DNA of 46,561 bases, from positions 1-46,561 of the forward strand of contig NZ_PDWV01000031.1 of the NCBI RefSeq assembly GCF_010093385.1, written 5' to 3'. A model generated the notes under the pieces. The model saw nothing but the letters and a program-made list of their open reading frames with translations. It did not search any database and was not told the DNA's origin. Shown here in pieces: positions 38,959 to 46,561 of the stretch. The DNA is from Pseudoxanthomonas mexicana. Its GTDB lineage: Bacteria; Pseudomonadota; Gammaproteobacteria; Xanthomonadales; Xanthomonadaceae. The position numbers were made by a program, and so were the translations under genes. The stretch's first letter is position 1. Each line of letters begins with the position of its first letter.

Positions 38959-39837
38959 TCAGTGCGCGCGATGGATCGCCAGCTCGCCGAGCGCGCGCAG
39001 CGCATCGGCACCGCCGCCGTACGGGGCCAGCGCCTCGCGCATGAGGGCATCCAGTTCGGCGAGTTTCGCCTTCGCGCCGTCCATGCCCAGCAGGGCCGGA
39101 TAGGTCGACTTGGCCTGCGCCACATCCTTGCCGGCGGTCTTGCCCAACTGTTCGGAACTGGCCTCGATGTCGAGGATGTCGTCGCGCACCTGGAACGCCA
39201 GCCCCAACGCCGTGGCGAAATCGTCCAGCCGCGCGAGCGTGGCGGCATCGGCTGCGCCGGCCAGCGCGCCCATGCGCACGGCCGCGCGGATCAGGGCGCC
39301 GGTCTTCAGGGCGTGCATCCGCTGCAGGTCGTCCAGTGTCTGCCGCGACCCGGTGGCATCGATGTCCAGCGCCTGGCCGCCGCACATGCCGGCGGCACCG
39401 GAGGCCTGCGCCAGCGTGCCGAGCCAGTCCACCCGCAGGGTCGCCGCGACCGTAGCCGAGGCCAGTACCTCGAACGCGCGCGTCTGCAACGCGTCGCCGG
39501 CGAGGATGGCGGTGGCTTCGTCGAAGGCGATGTGCACCGTGGGCTTGCCGCGGCGCAGATCGTCGTCGTCCATCGCCGGCAGGTCGTCGTGCACCAGCGA
39601 ATAGGCATGGATCAGCTCGATCGCGATGGCCGGCGCATGCAGCGTGGCCTCATCCGCCTGCAGCAGCGTGCCGCCGGCGTAGACCAGCAGGGCGCGCATG
39701 CGCTTGCCGCCGCCGAGCACGGCGTGGCGCATGGCGGCATGCAGGCGTCGCGGGGCGGTGTCGGCCGGTGGCAGCGCCCGATCCAGATGGCCTTCCAGCG
39801 CTGCCGCCCAGGCGGCGAAACGCGGATCAGCGGCCAT
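38959..39837 (-). CDS. ispA: Farnesyl diphosphate synthase
   Basis: IspA condenses isopentenyl diphosphate with dimethylallyl and geranyl diphosphate to make C15 farnesyl diphosphate, the precursor of quinones and undecaprenol. The 292-residue protein contains the first aspartate-rich motif (DDLPAMD at 84-90, in [16 protein letters not shown]) and the second (DDILD at 219-223). GGGKRMR and QALDIDA are also present. It overlaps the upstream xseB gene by 11 bases. The usual third gene, dxs, is not in the window. Confidence 0.95.
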   Translation of the reverse strand: MAADPRFAAWAAALEGHLDRALPPADTAPRRLHAAMRHAVLGGGKRMRALLVYAGGTLLQADEATLHAPAIAIELIHAYSLVHDDLPAMDDDDLRRGKPTVHIAFDEATAILAGDALQTRAFEVLASATVAATLRVDWLGTLAQASGAAGMCGGQALDIDATGSRQTLDDLQRMHALKTGALIRAAVRMGALAGAADAATLARLDDFATALGLAFQVRDDILDIEASSEQLGKTAGKDVAQAKSTYPALLGMDGAKAKLAELDALMREALAPYGGGADALRALGELAIHRAH

Positions 39838-40087
39838 CGGGCGCGGGCGCGAAGGCGTCGCCGTTCTCCGGCTGTTCCGGATCGCTGAGCAGGCGCACGC
39901 GCAGTTCCGCCTGTTCGAGCGCGGCCTGGCACTGGCGATACAGGCCGACTCCGCGTTCGTAGGCGGCCAACGAGGCTTCCAGGCTCAGGTCGCCGTGTTC
40001 CATCTTCTCGACCAGTTGTTCGAGTTCGTCCAGCGACTGCTCGAAATGGGCGACGGGCGAGGCGTCTGCGGGGGTCTTCTTGGCCAT
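39827..40087 (-). CDS. xseB: Exodeoxyribonuclease VII small subunit
   Basis: XseB (86 residues) is the small subunit of exonuclease VII, which degrades single-stranded DNA from both ends. The pattern [48 protein letters not shown] is a two-helix hairpin diagnostic of the family. The C-terminal end beyond residue 75 is short and charged. Its stop overlaps the ispA start by 11 bases, the common xseB-ispA coupling. The large subunit xseA is not nearby. Confidence 0.94.
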   Translation of the reverse strand: MAKKTPADASPVAHFEQSLDELEQLVEKMEHGDLSLEASLAAYERGVGLYRQCQAALEQAELRVRLLSDPEQPENGDAFAPAPDGR

Positions 40088-40135
40088 GCGGCAAGTGTGG
40101 GGATCGGGCGCGGTCAGGTCAAACGCAGGGCAGGC

Positions 40136-41434
40136 TCAGCCGCGCTGCCACACCAGTCGCGCACCGTGCGTCCGCAACCAGGTGTCGGCGTCGGCCGACA
40201 GGACGAGATCGCCCGCTGCCCACAGCATGTCGCCACGCCAGAGCAGCGGAAGCTGGCGGCGCTCCCAGGGCGGGATGCCGAGCGTCTGCAGCACGTCCTT
40301 CAGGGCGTGATGGTGGGACCTGCCGGGCAGGGCGATGCGCTCGCCGCCGCGGCGCGCACCTACCCGCAAGGGCGTATCGAACCGGTGATCGCCGCCCTCC
40401 AGCGACAGGCTGCCACCCTCCGGCACTGCGAGCGGGACCGTCCCGTCCCAGTCGGCATGCCAGTCCGCGGGCAGGATGCCGCGCCTGCGCTCGGCATGCA
40501 GGAGCCCGCGCCATCGACGCACCACTGCACCCTGCCAGACGAATTCCGCCTGCGCATCGGCCCGCGCATCCAGCAGGTGCGTTTCGATGCGTGCCACCCC
40601 TTCGGCCGGCAGCGGCGGCAGCGACAGCCGCTCGATCCATCTGCGCAGTACACGCGCGCGCTGTGCGGGTGCGACCTCGCGCAGCGGGGCGATGGCCAGC
40701 GCGGCCGGGTCGGCGGCGGCCGCTTCCGCGAGCAGACGGTCATCCTGGCGCGCCAGCAGGTCGGCGGCCTCCGCGCTGAGCGTCGCGCTGCGCGCGAACG
40801 CCGCATCCGCCTGCGGCCAGCGCAGCCGCAGGCGGGGCAGGATGTCGTGGCGGAGGAAATTGCGGTCTGCGTCGGTGCGGGCGTTGCTGGGGTCTTCGAC
40901 CCAGCGCAGTCCGTGTGCCAGGGCATAGGCCTGCAATGCGTCGCGCGGCGTGCGCAGCAGCGGCCGCCATTGCCATCCGGGGCCGAAGCGGCGCCAGGGC
41001 CGCATCCCCGCCAGCCCGTCGGGGCCGGAGGCGCGCAGGGCGCGCAGCAGGAAGGTCTCCGCCTGGTCTTCCAGATGGTGGGCCGTGGCCAGGATATCGC
41101 CGGGCGCCATGACGGCGGCGAACGCCTCGCGCCGGGCATGCCGTGCCGCCGCTTCAGGACCTTCGCCCCGGGTGGCATCCACCCGTACATGGCGCACCTG
41201 CAGCGGGACATCCAGCGCCGCACAGGCAGCGGCACAGTGCGCCACCCAGGCGTCGGCTTCAGGTTGCAGGCCATGGTGCACGTGGACGGCGCCCAGTCCG
41301 CGGCGCTGCAGATCAGGATCCTGCGCCAGGCGATGCAGCAGGACGGTCGAATCGCGTCCGCCGCTCAACGCCACCCACACGCGTCCTTCCGTGGCGGCGG
41401 GCAGCAGGGGCAGGGACGGGGACGGGGGGCGCAT
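40136..41434 (-). CDS. tilS: tRNA(Ile)-lysidine synthase
   Basis: TilS adds lysine to cytidine 34 of tRNA-Ile (CAU), an essential step for reading AUA codons. The 432-residue protein has the PP-loop ATP motif SGGRDS (residues 24-29), family GDILATAHHLEDQAETFLLRALRASG and a C-terminal domain ending in a WLRTHGARLVWQRG segment. It is 48 bases upstream of xseB on the minus strand and probably precedes it in one transcript. Confidence 0.94.
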   Translation of the reverse strand: MRPPSPSLPLLPAATEGRVWVALSGGRDSTVLLHRLAQDPDLQRRGLGAVHVHHGLQPEADAWVAHCAAACAALDVPLQVRHVRVDATRGEGPEAAARHARREAFAAVMAPGDILATAHHLEDQAETFLLRALRASGPDGLAGMRPWRRFGPGWQWRPLLRTPRDALQAYALAHGLRWVEDPSNARTDADRNFLRHDILPRLRLRWPQADAAFARSATLSAEAADLLARQDDRLLAEAAAADPAALAIAPLREVAPAQRARVLRRWIERLSLPPLPAEGVARIETHLLDARADAQAEFVWQGAVVRRWRGLLHAERRRGILPADWHADWDGTVPLAVPEGGSLSLEGGDHRFDTPLRVGARRGGERIALPGRSHHHALKDVLQTLGIPPWERRQLPLLWRGDMLWAAGDLVLSADADTWLRTHGARLVWQRG

Positions 41435-41586
41435 CCGCGCATGCTAGCGATGAAGCCGCCGGCACGCAGCCTCGGTCCATCATCGTGGCCACGCCTGCGC
41501 CCCGGGCTGCCTTGCTTCGGAAGCCGATTCCGGCGAACGGAACGATGCGTCGGCCGCATCGCGCGGGCCGTGCCGCGCGCGACGCT

Positions 41587-41775
41587 CTACCTGACCTGTT
41601 GCAGGATGACGATCAGGGCGGCGGTCCAGCACGCGCCGACGAACAGACCCAGCACCAGGTGCTGGCTGACGCCCGCGCGATGGAAGCGCCAGCGGTTCAC
41701 CCCCAGCGCCACGATCACGGGCAGCACGAACAGGACCGTCGGCAGCATCCACCAGGGCAACGACAGCAGGTCCAT
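41587..41775 (-). CDS. Small two-helix membrane protein
   Basis: This 62-residue protein is almost entirely two hydrophobic stretches (MLPTVLFVLPVIVALGV and HLVLGLFVGACWTAALIVIL) joined by NRWRFHRAG. The start ATG at 41775 follows GGGAGAGTGGG; in-frame starts upstream (41790 and further) are less well placed. I do not recognise the family. The even hydrophobicity and the ribosome-binding site argue that it is a real gene, and it sits between accA and tilS. Confidence 0.55.
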   Translation of the reverse strand: MDLLSLPWWMLPTVLFVLPVIVALGVNRWRFHRAGVSQHLVLGLFVGACWTAALIVILQQVR

Positions 41776-41861
41776 CCCACTCTCCCGCATGCATGGCCGA
41801 CGAGGGGCCGGCCTGCGTACATCATCGCGCACGGCGCGCGCGCCAGCCTTGATCGTGGTCA

Positions 41862-41899
41862 ACCGTCCGTCGCCGACGGTCCGGGCGCTCGCTGCCCGG
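41862..41899 (-). terminator. Twin hairpins downstream of accA
   Basis: Two small stems lie next to each other: CCGGGC with GCCCGG (41881-41886, 41894-41899) and ACCGTC with GACGGT (41862-41867, 41875-41880). They begin three bases after the accA stop. There is no T-run, so termination may depend on other factors. Confidence 0.4.
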
Positions 41900-41901
41900 G
41901 C

Positions 41902-42861
41902 TCAGGCCGCTTCGTACGCGCCGTAACCGCGCAGGCGCGCGTAGCGCTTCTGCAGAAGTTGTTCGACCGGGAGCCGTTCCAGCGCATCCAGTTCGTTGAG
42001 CAGCACGGCCTTCAGGCGCACCGCCATCTGGCGCGGGTTGCGGTGGGCGCCGCCGATGGGCTCGCGCACCACCTTGTCGACCAGGCCCAGCCCATGCAGG
42101 CGCTTGGCGGTCAGGCCCAGCTGTTCGGCGGCGTCCTTGGCCTTGGCGGCGTCCTTCCACAGGATCGACGCGCAGCCTTCCGGCGAGATCACCGAGTACG
42201 TGCCGTACTCCAGCATCAGCGTGCGGTCGCCGACGCCGATGGCCAGCGCGCCGCCGCTGCCGCCTTCGCCGATCACCGTGCAGATGATCGGGATCTTCAG
42301 TTCCGCCATTTCCATCAGGTTGCGGGCGATGGCTTCGGACTGGCCGCGCTCTTCCGCGCCCACGCCGGGATACGCACCGGGGGTGTCGATGAAGGTCAGC
42401 AGCGGCAGTTTGAAGCGCTCGGCCATCTTCATCAGGCGCAGCGCCTTGCGGTAACCCTCCGGACGCGGCATGCCGAAGTTGCGCGCGATCTTGCTCTTGG
42501 TGTCGCGGCCCTTCTGGTGGCCGATGATCATCACGCTGCGGCCGTCGATGCGGCCCAGGCCACCGACGATGGCGCTGTCGTCGGCGAAGGCACGGTCGCC
42601 TGCCAGTTCCTGGAACTCGTCGCAGAAGACCTTGATGTAGTCCAGCGTGTACGGGCGCGCCGGGTGGCGGGCCAGCTGCGAGACCTGCCAGGGCGTCAGG
42701 TCGCGGAAGATCTGCGCCGTGCGGATGCGCAGCTTGTCCTGTAGGGCGTGCACCTCGGCATCGACATTCACCGCAGGCCCGGTGCTGGCGGCGCGCAGGT
42801 CCTGGATCTTGGCTTCCAGGTCGGCGATGGGTTGTTCGAAGTCGAGGTAGTTCGGATTCAT
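41902..42861 (-). CDS. accA: Acetyl-CoA carboxylase carboxyltransferase subunit alpha
   Basis: AccA (319 residues) forms the carboxyltransferase with AccD and transfers CO2 from biotin to acetyl-CoA, starting fatty-acid synthesis. Start ATG at 42861 gives [19 protein letters not shown], the usual N-terminus. Family motifs are [40 protein letters not shown] and [15 protein letters not shown]. It lies 97 bases downstream of dnaE on the same strand, the common dnaE-accA arrangement in proteobacteria. Three other subunits are elsewhere. Confidence 0.96.
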   Translation of the reverse strand: MNPNYLDFEQPIADLEAKIQDLRAASTGPAVNVDAEVHALQDKLRIRTAQIFRDLTPWQVSQLARHPARPYTLDYIKVFCDEFQELAGDRAFADDSAIVGGLGRIDGRSVMIIGHQKGRDTKSKIARNFGMPRPEGYRKALRLMKMAERFKLPLLTFIDTPGAYPGVGAEERGQSEAIARNLMEMAELKIPIICTVIGEGGSGGALAIGVGDRTLMLEYGTYSVISPEGCASILWKDAAKAKDAAEQLGLTAKRLHGLGLVDKVVREPIGGAHRNPRQMAVRLKAVLLNELDALERLPVEQLLQKRYARLRGYGAYEAA

Positions 42862-42958
42862 CTGCGGGCCGTGGGCCGGAAAGGGGGAAAGTGTAGCCGA
42901 AGCACCCCGACGGTCACGTACGGGGGGGTAGGGCCGTGACGCCGTGCACGTGGCGGCG

Positions 42959-45900
42959 TCAGTTCGCCCAGGGCCGGTAGAAGGCCGGCTTGGCGGTACG
43001 CACGCCGGGCATGGCGCGCAGAGCGTCCAGCAGTTCGGCATCCACGCGCACCGCCTTCTGGCCGTTGAGGTCCAGCATGCCGGCGATCACGCCGTCACCA
43101 GCGCCCATCAGCAGGTCCAGGCGCAGCGGCGTGCCGCCGGGACGGTGCCGCGACAGCAGGGCGTCCACGCGTTCCCACAGGCCCGGCACGCGCAGGTCCA
43201 GACGCAGTTGCAGGCGTTGCGCGTGCTGCTGGCACAGCTGCGCGTAGTCCCACACCTGGCGGATGCGCAGGCTGTAGCCGCCACTGAACTCGTCCTCGCT
43301 CAGGCCGCCCTTGATGACCAGCACGCGGTCGCGCGTCAACAGCGCACCGAACTCGGACAGCGCGTCGGAGAACGCGCTGCACTCGATACGCCCGCGTCCG
43401 TCCTCCAGCTGCACGAACACCTGGCTGTCGCCCTTCCGCCGGATGCCCACCACCTGGCCGGCGACGATCGCGTTGACCTCCGGGCGCCAGCCCTTCTTGT
43501 CGCCGCCGGATGAGCTGGACCAGATGCGGTCCAGCTCGCTCAGGTCGCTGCCGACCAGCGAGCGCAGGTCGTCGCGGTACGGGTCCATCGGGTGGCCGCT
43601 GAGGTAGTGGCCCAGCGTCTCGCGTTCGCCGTGCAGCTTCTGCATCAGCGGCCATTCGTCCGTCACCGGCAGGTCGACGTGGATGTCGTCGCCCCCGCTG
43701 CTGGAGCCGAACATGTCGACGATGCCGGCGTTGCGGTTCTTGCTGATCTGGTCGATGGCCTTCAGCACTTCGGGCAACTGCAGCGCCAGCGAGGCGCGGT
43801 TGCGGCCCAGTGCGTCCAACGCGCCCGCGTTGATCAGCGCTTCCAGCGCACGCTTGTTGAGCTTGGACGAATCGACGCGCTTGCAGAAATCGAACAGGTC
43901 GCGGAACTCGCCTCCCTCGCGCCGCGCCTCGACGATGCTCTCGCACACGCCCTGGCCCACGCCCTTCACCGCGCCCAGGCCGTAGCGGATGGTGCCGGCA
44001 TCGGTGGCCACGAACATGAAGTCCGAATGGTTCACGTCCGGCGGCCGCACGTTCAGGCCCAGCCCGCGCGCTTCGTCGAGGAAGCCGACCACCTTCTCGG
44101 TCTTGTCCATGTCCGAGGACAGCGTGGCGGCCATGAACTCGGATGGGTAGTGCTTCTTCAGCCACGCGGTCTGGTAGGCGACCAGCGAGTACGCGGCGGC
44201 GTGCGACTTGTTGAAGCCGTAGCCGGCGAACTTCTCCATCAGGTCGAAGATCTCGTCGGCCTTGCGCTGGTCCACGCCGCCCTTGGCCGCGCCCTCGCGG
44301 AAGATCTCGCGGTGCTTGGCCATTTCGGCCGGCACCTTCTTGCCCATCGCGCGGCGCAGCAGGTCCGCGCCGCCCAGCGAGTAGCCGCCGACGATCTGCG
44401 CCATCTGCATGACCTGCTCCTGGTAGACCATGATGCCGTAGGTCTCTTCCAGCATGGTCCGCGTGCGCGGGTCGGGGTATTCGAATTCTTCGCGGCCGTG
44501 CTTGCGCTCGACGAACGACGGGATCATGTCCATCGGGCCGGGGCGGTACAGCGCGTTCAGCGCGATCAGGTCTTCGAAACGATCGGGCTTGGCTTCCTTC
44601 AGCGCGCGGCGCATGCCCGAGGATTCGAACTGGAACACCGAGCCCGTGTTGCCGTTGGCGAACACGTCGCGGTAGACGCTGGCGTCGTCCAGGGGAATGG
44701 CGGCGATGTCGAGCGGCGGCAGCCCGGCGCGCGCATGCCGCGCGTTGATCGCCTTCACCGCCCAGTCGATGATCGTCAGCGTGCGCAGGCCCAGGAAGTC
44801 GAACTTCACCAGGCCGACGGCTTCCACGTCGTCCTTGTCGAACTGGGTGACCGGGTTCTTGCCGCGCCCGCCTTCGTCGTGTTCGGCGAACAGCGGGCAG
44901 AAGTCCGACAGCGGCGACGGCGCGATCACCACGCCGCCGGCGTGCTTGCCGGCGTTGCGGGTGAGGTCTTCCAACTGCCGCGCCAGGTCGATCAGGTCAC
45001 GGACGTCGTCCTCGTCGCGGTAACGGTCGATCAGTTCCTGCGACGCTGCCTCGCTGCTGCCCTCGCCCATCGCGTCCTTCAGCGACACGCCCAGGATATT
45101 GGGGATGAGCTTGGCCACGCCGTCGACCAGGCCGTACGGGAAGCCGAGCACGCGGCCGGCATCGCGCACCACCGCCTTGGCCGCCATGGTGCCGTAGGTG
45201 ATGATCTGGCTGACGCGGTCGCGGCCGTACTTGCGCGCGACGTAGTCGATCACCTCGTCACGCCGGTCCATGCAGAAGTCGATGTCGAAGTCGGGCATCG
45301 ACACGCGTTCCGGGTTGAGGAAGCGTTCGAACAGCAGGCCGTACGGCAGCGGGTCCAGGTCGGTGATCTGCAGCGCCCATGCCACCAGCGAGCCGGCGCC
45401 GGAGCCGCGGCCCGGGCCGATCGGGATGCCGTGGTTCTTTCCCCACTGGATGAAGTCGGCCACGATCAGGAAGTAGCCGGGGAAGCCCATCTTGCAGATG
45501 GTGTCCAGCTCGAAATCCAGCCGCTTCTCGTAGTCCTCCCGCGTATGGCCGGGCGCCAGCGGATTCTTCTCCAGACGCGCCTTCAGGCCGTCGTGCGACT
45601 GGCGGCGGATCCAGCTGTCCAGCGTTTCGTCGTCGGGCACGGGATACGCGGGCAGGAAGTACGTACCCAGCCGCATCTCGATGTTGCAGCGCTGCGCCAG
45701 CGCCCGCGTGTTGTCGATGGCGTCCGGCACGTCGGCGAACAGTTCGGCCATCTGCTCGGCCGACTTCATGTACTGCTCGGCGCTGTATTCGCGAGGGCGC
45801 TTGGGGTCGTCCAGCACGCGGCCGGACGCGATGCACACGCGCGCTTCGTGCGCGTCGAAATCGTCCGGCGACAGGAAGCGCACGTCGTTGCTGGCGATCA

Positions 45901-46516
45901 CCGGCATGCCGCGGGTGCCTGCGGCATGCAGGGCGAAGGCATTGAACGCCTCCTCGCCATCGCGCTGTGTGCGCGTCAGTTCAAGGTGCAGGTCCTCGCC
46001 GAACGTACGCTGCCAGTCGGCCAGGTGCTGTTCGGCCAGGTCGTGGCGGCCGGTCAGCGCCAGGCGGCCGGCCAGGCTCTGCCGGCCGATGATGGCGAAC
46101 AGGCCCTGGTGATCGGCGCGCAGCCATTCCGGCTCGATGGCGACGCCGTCGGTGCGGGGGCCTTCCATCCATGCGCGCGAGAGCAGCCGCGACAGTGAGA
46201 GGTAGCCTTCGCGGTCGCGGCACAGCAGGGTCACCGGCCATGGCGCTTCGCCGCCTTCGGCGACCATCACGTCGGCGCCGGCGATGGGCTTGATGCCCAC
46301 GCCCTCGGCGGCCTTGTAGAACTTCACCAGCGCGAACAGGTTGTTGCGGTCGGTGACCGCCAGCGCGGGCATGCCCATTTCCACCGCCCGGCTCAACAGG
46401 TTGGCCTGCTTGGCCTTCTTCGGGTCGGCGTGGTCCGGCTTTTCGGGCACGCGGATGATCGAATCCGCAAGCGAAAACTCGGTGTGCAGGTGGAGGTGGA
46501 CGAAACGGGAAGACAT
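42959..46516 (-). CDS. dnaE: DNA polymerase III alpha subunit
   Basis: DnaE (1185 residues) is the replicative polymerase. It has the N-terminal PHP domain (about 1-280), polymerase palm with catalytic aspartates in PDFDIDF (Asp409, Asp411, Asp413) and Asp573 in [10 protein letters not shown], finger and clamp-binding regions, a helix-hairpin-helix (near 840-900) and a C-terminal OB domain. The PHP metal motifs are degenerate (TDRNNL), as in E. coli, so proofreading would come from a separate DnaQ. The start ATG at 46516 gives [15 protein letters not shown]. The window ends 45 bases upstream, so its promoter is not visible. Confidence 0.96.
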   Translation of the reverse strand: MSSRFVHLHLHTEFSLADSIIRVPEKPDHADPKKAKQANLLSRAVEMGMPALAVTDRNNLFALVKFYKAAEGVGIKPIAGADVMVAEGGEAPWPVTLLCRDREGYLSLSRLLSRAWMEGPRTDGVAIEPEWLRADHQGLFAIIGRQSLAGRLALTGRHDLAEQHLADWQRTFGEDLHLELTRTQRDGEEAFNAFALHAAGTRGMPVIASNDVRFLSPDDFDAHEARVCIASGRVLDDPKRPREYSAEQYMKSAEQMAELFADVPDAIDNTRALAQRCNIEMRLGTYFLPAYPVPDDETLDSWIRRQSHDGLKARLEKNPLAPGHTREDYEKRLDFELDTICKMGFPGYFLIVADFIQWGKNHGIPIGPGRGSGAGSLVAWALQITDLDPLPYGLLFERFLNPERVSMPDFDIDFCMDRRDEVIDYVARKYGRDRVSQIITYGTMAAKAVVRDAGRVLGFPYGLVDGVAKLIPNILGVSLKDAMGEGSSEAASQELIDRYRDEDDVRDLIDLARQLEDLTRNAGKHAGGVVIAPSPLSDFCPLFAEHDEGGRGKNPVTQFDKDDVEAVGLVKFDFLGLRTLTIIDWAVKAINARHARAGLPPLDIAAIPLDDASVYRDVFANGNTGSVFQFESSGMRRALKEAKPDRFEDLIALNALYRPGPMDMIPSFVERKHGREEFEYPDPRTRTMLEETYGIMVYQEQVMQMAQIVGGYSLGGADLLRRAMGKKVPAEMAKHREIFREGAAKGGVDQRKADEIFDLMEKFAGYGFNKSHAAAYSLVAYQTAWLKKHYPSEFMAATLSSDMDKTEKVVGFLDEARGLGLNVRPPDVNHSDFMFVATDAGTIRYGLGAVKGVGQGVCESIVEARREGGEFRDLFDFCKRVDSSKLNKRALEALINAGALDALGRNRASLALQLPEVLKAIDQISKNRNAGIVDMFGSSSGGDDIHVDLPVTDEWPLMQKLHGERETLGHYLSGHPMDPYRDDLRSLVGSDLSELDRIWSSSSGGDKKGWRPEVNAIVAGQVVGIRRKGDSQVFVQLEDGRGRIECSAFSDALSEFGALLTRDRVLVIKGGLSEDEFSGGYSLRIRQVWDYAQLCQQHAQRLQLRLDLRVPGLWERVDALLSRHRPGGTPLRLDLLMGAGDGVIAGMLDLNGQKAVRVDAELLDALRAMPGVRTAKPAFYRPWAN

Positions 46517-46561
46517 GCCGGCTCGGAGTGCTGTCAGGGCAGCGTACCGGCGGGGGTGGGG

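Noticed and set aside
42959-46516. DnaE PHP-domain proofreading activity
   Set aside because: The PHP metal residues are degenerate (TDRNNL in place of a histidine-containing motif), as in other gammaproteobacterial DnaE; this is normal for the family and not a special finding.

Overview
The window is a chromosomal segment of a high-GC gammaproteobacterium. The lipoprotein LptE, the gene order leuS-lptE-holA-nadD-rsfS-rlmH and maf-rng-yhdP-tldD-darP-pmbA, and the many M13 peptidase, FecR and GGDEF genes suggest Xanthomonadaceae (Lysobacteraceae), with Pseudoxanthomonas or a close relative the best guess. That placement rests on recalled synteny and protein style, not on a database search. Gene density is high, no gap without a gene exceeds about 230 bases, and I see no rRNA, tRNA, insertion sequence, prophage or CRISPR array.

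Left part (1-20 kb) is mostly accessory or physiological genes. It opens with a phosphate module (DUF47 regulator plus PiT transporter) behind a candidate Pho box. A YbjN-like protein, an alkyltransferase-like DNA repair protein and a rhomboid protease follow. Next come two tandem M13 metallopeptidases, one of which has lost a zinc-binding histidine, and a beta-CASP metallo-beta-lactamase-fold nuclease. The minus strand then carries a signalling pair (LysM-FecR protein translationally coupled to a CHASE2-GGDEF diguanylate cyclase), whose promoter contains a CRP/Clp-like palindrome. Upstream on the same strand lie a serine hydrolase, the queuosine-precursor transporter YhhQ, a DUF502 membrane protein, a hotdog-fold DUF4442 protein and a CnoX-like thioredoxin. 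On the plus strand, a membrane protein and a small XRE regulator overlap by ATGA behind an AT-rich promoter with an inverted repeat. A DUF4410-like exported protein, a DUF998 membrane protein and an exported amidohydrolase complete this part.

The middle and right parts (20.8-46.5 kb) are conserved housekeeping genes. They cover tRNA charging and modification (leuS, tilS), outer-membrane LPS assembly (lptE), replication (holA, dnaE), NAD synthesis (nadD), ribosome maturation (rsfS, rlmH, rng, darP), nucleotide-pool cleaning (maf), envelope phospholipid transport (yhdP), the TldD/PmbA protease pair, isoprenoid synthesis (ispA), exonuclease VII (xseB) and fatty-acid synthesis (accA). A TonB-like gene and a SIMPL-domain gene sit on the minus strand between rlmH and maf. 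The window ends just upstream of the dnaE start.

The features I consider most worth checking are the degenerate M13 peptidase next to an intact one, the Clp-like site at the FecR/cyclase promoter, the Pho box overlapping a -10-like element, the unclear start of the TonB-like gene, and two intergenic inverted-repeat elements (rng-yhdP and tldD-darP). I did not find a clear, wholly new multi-gene system.
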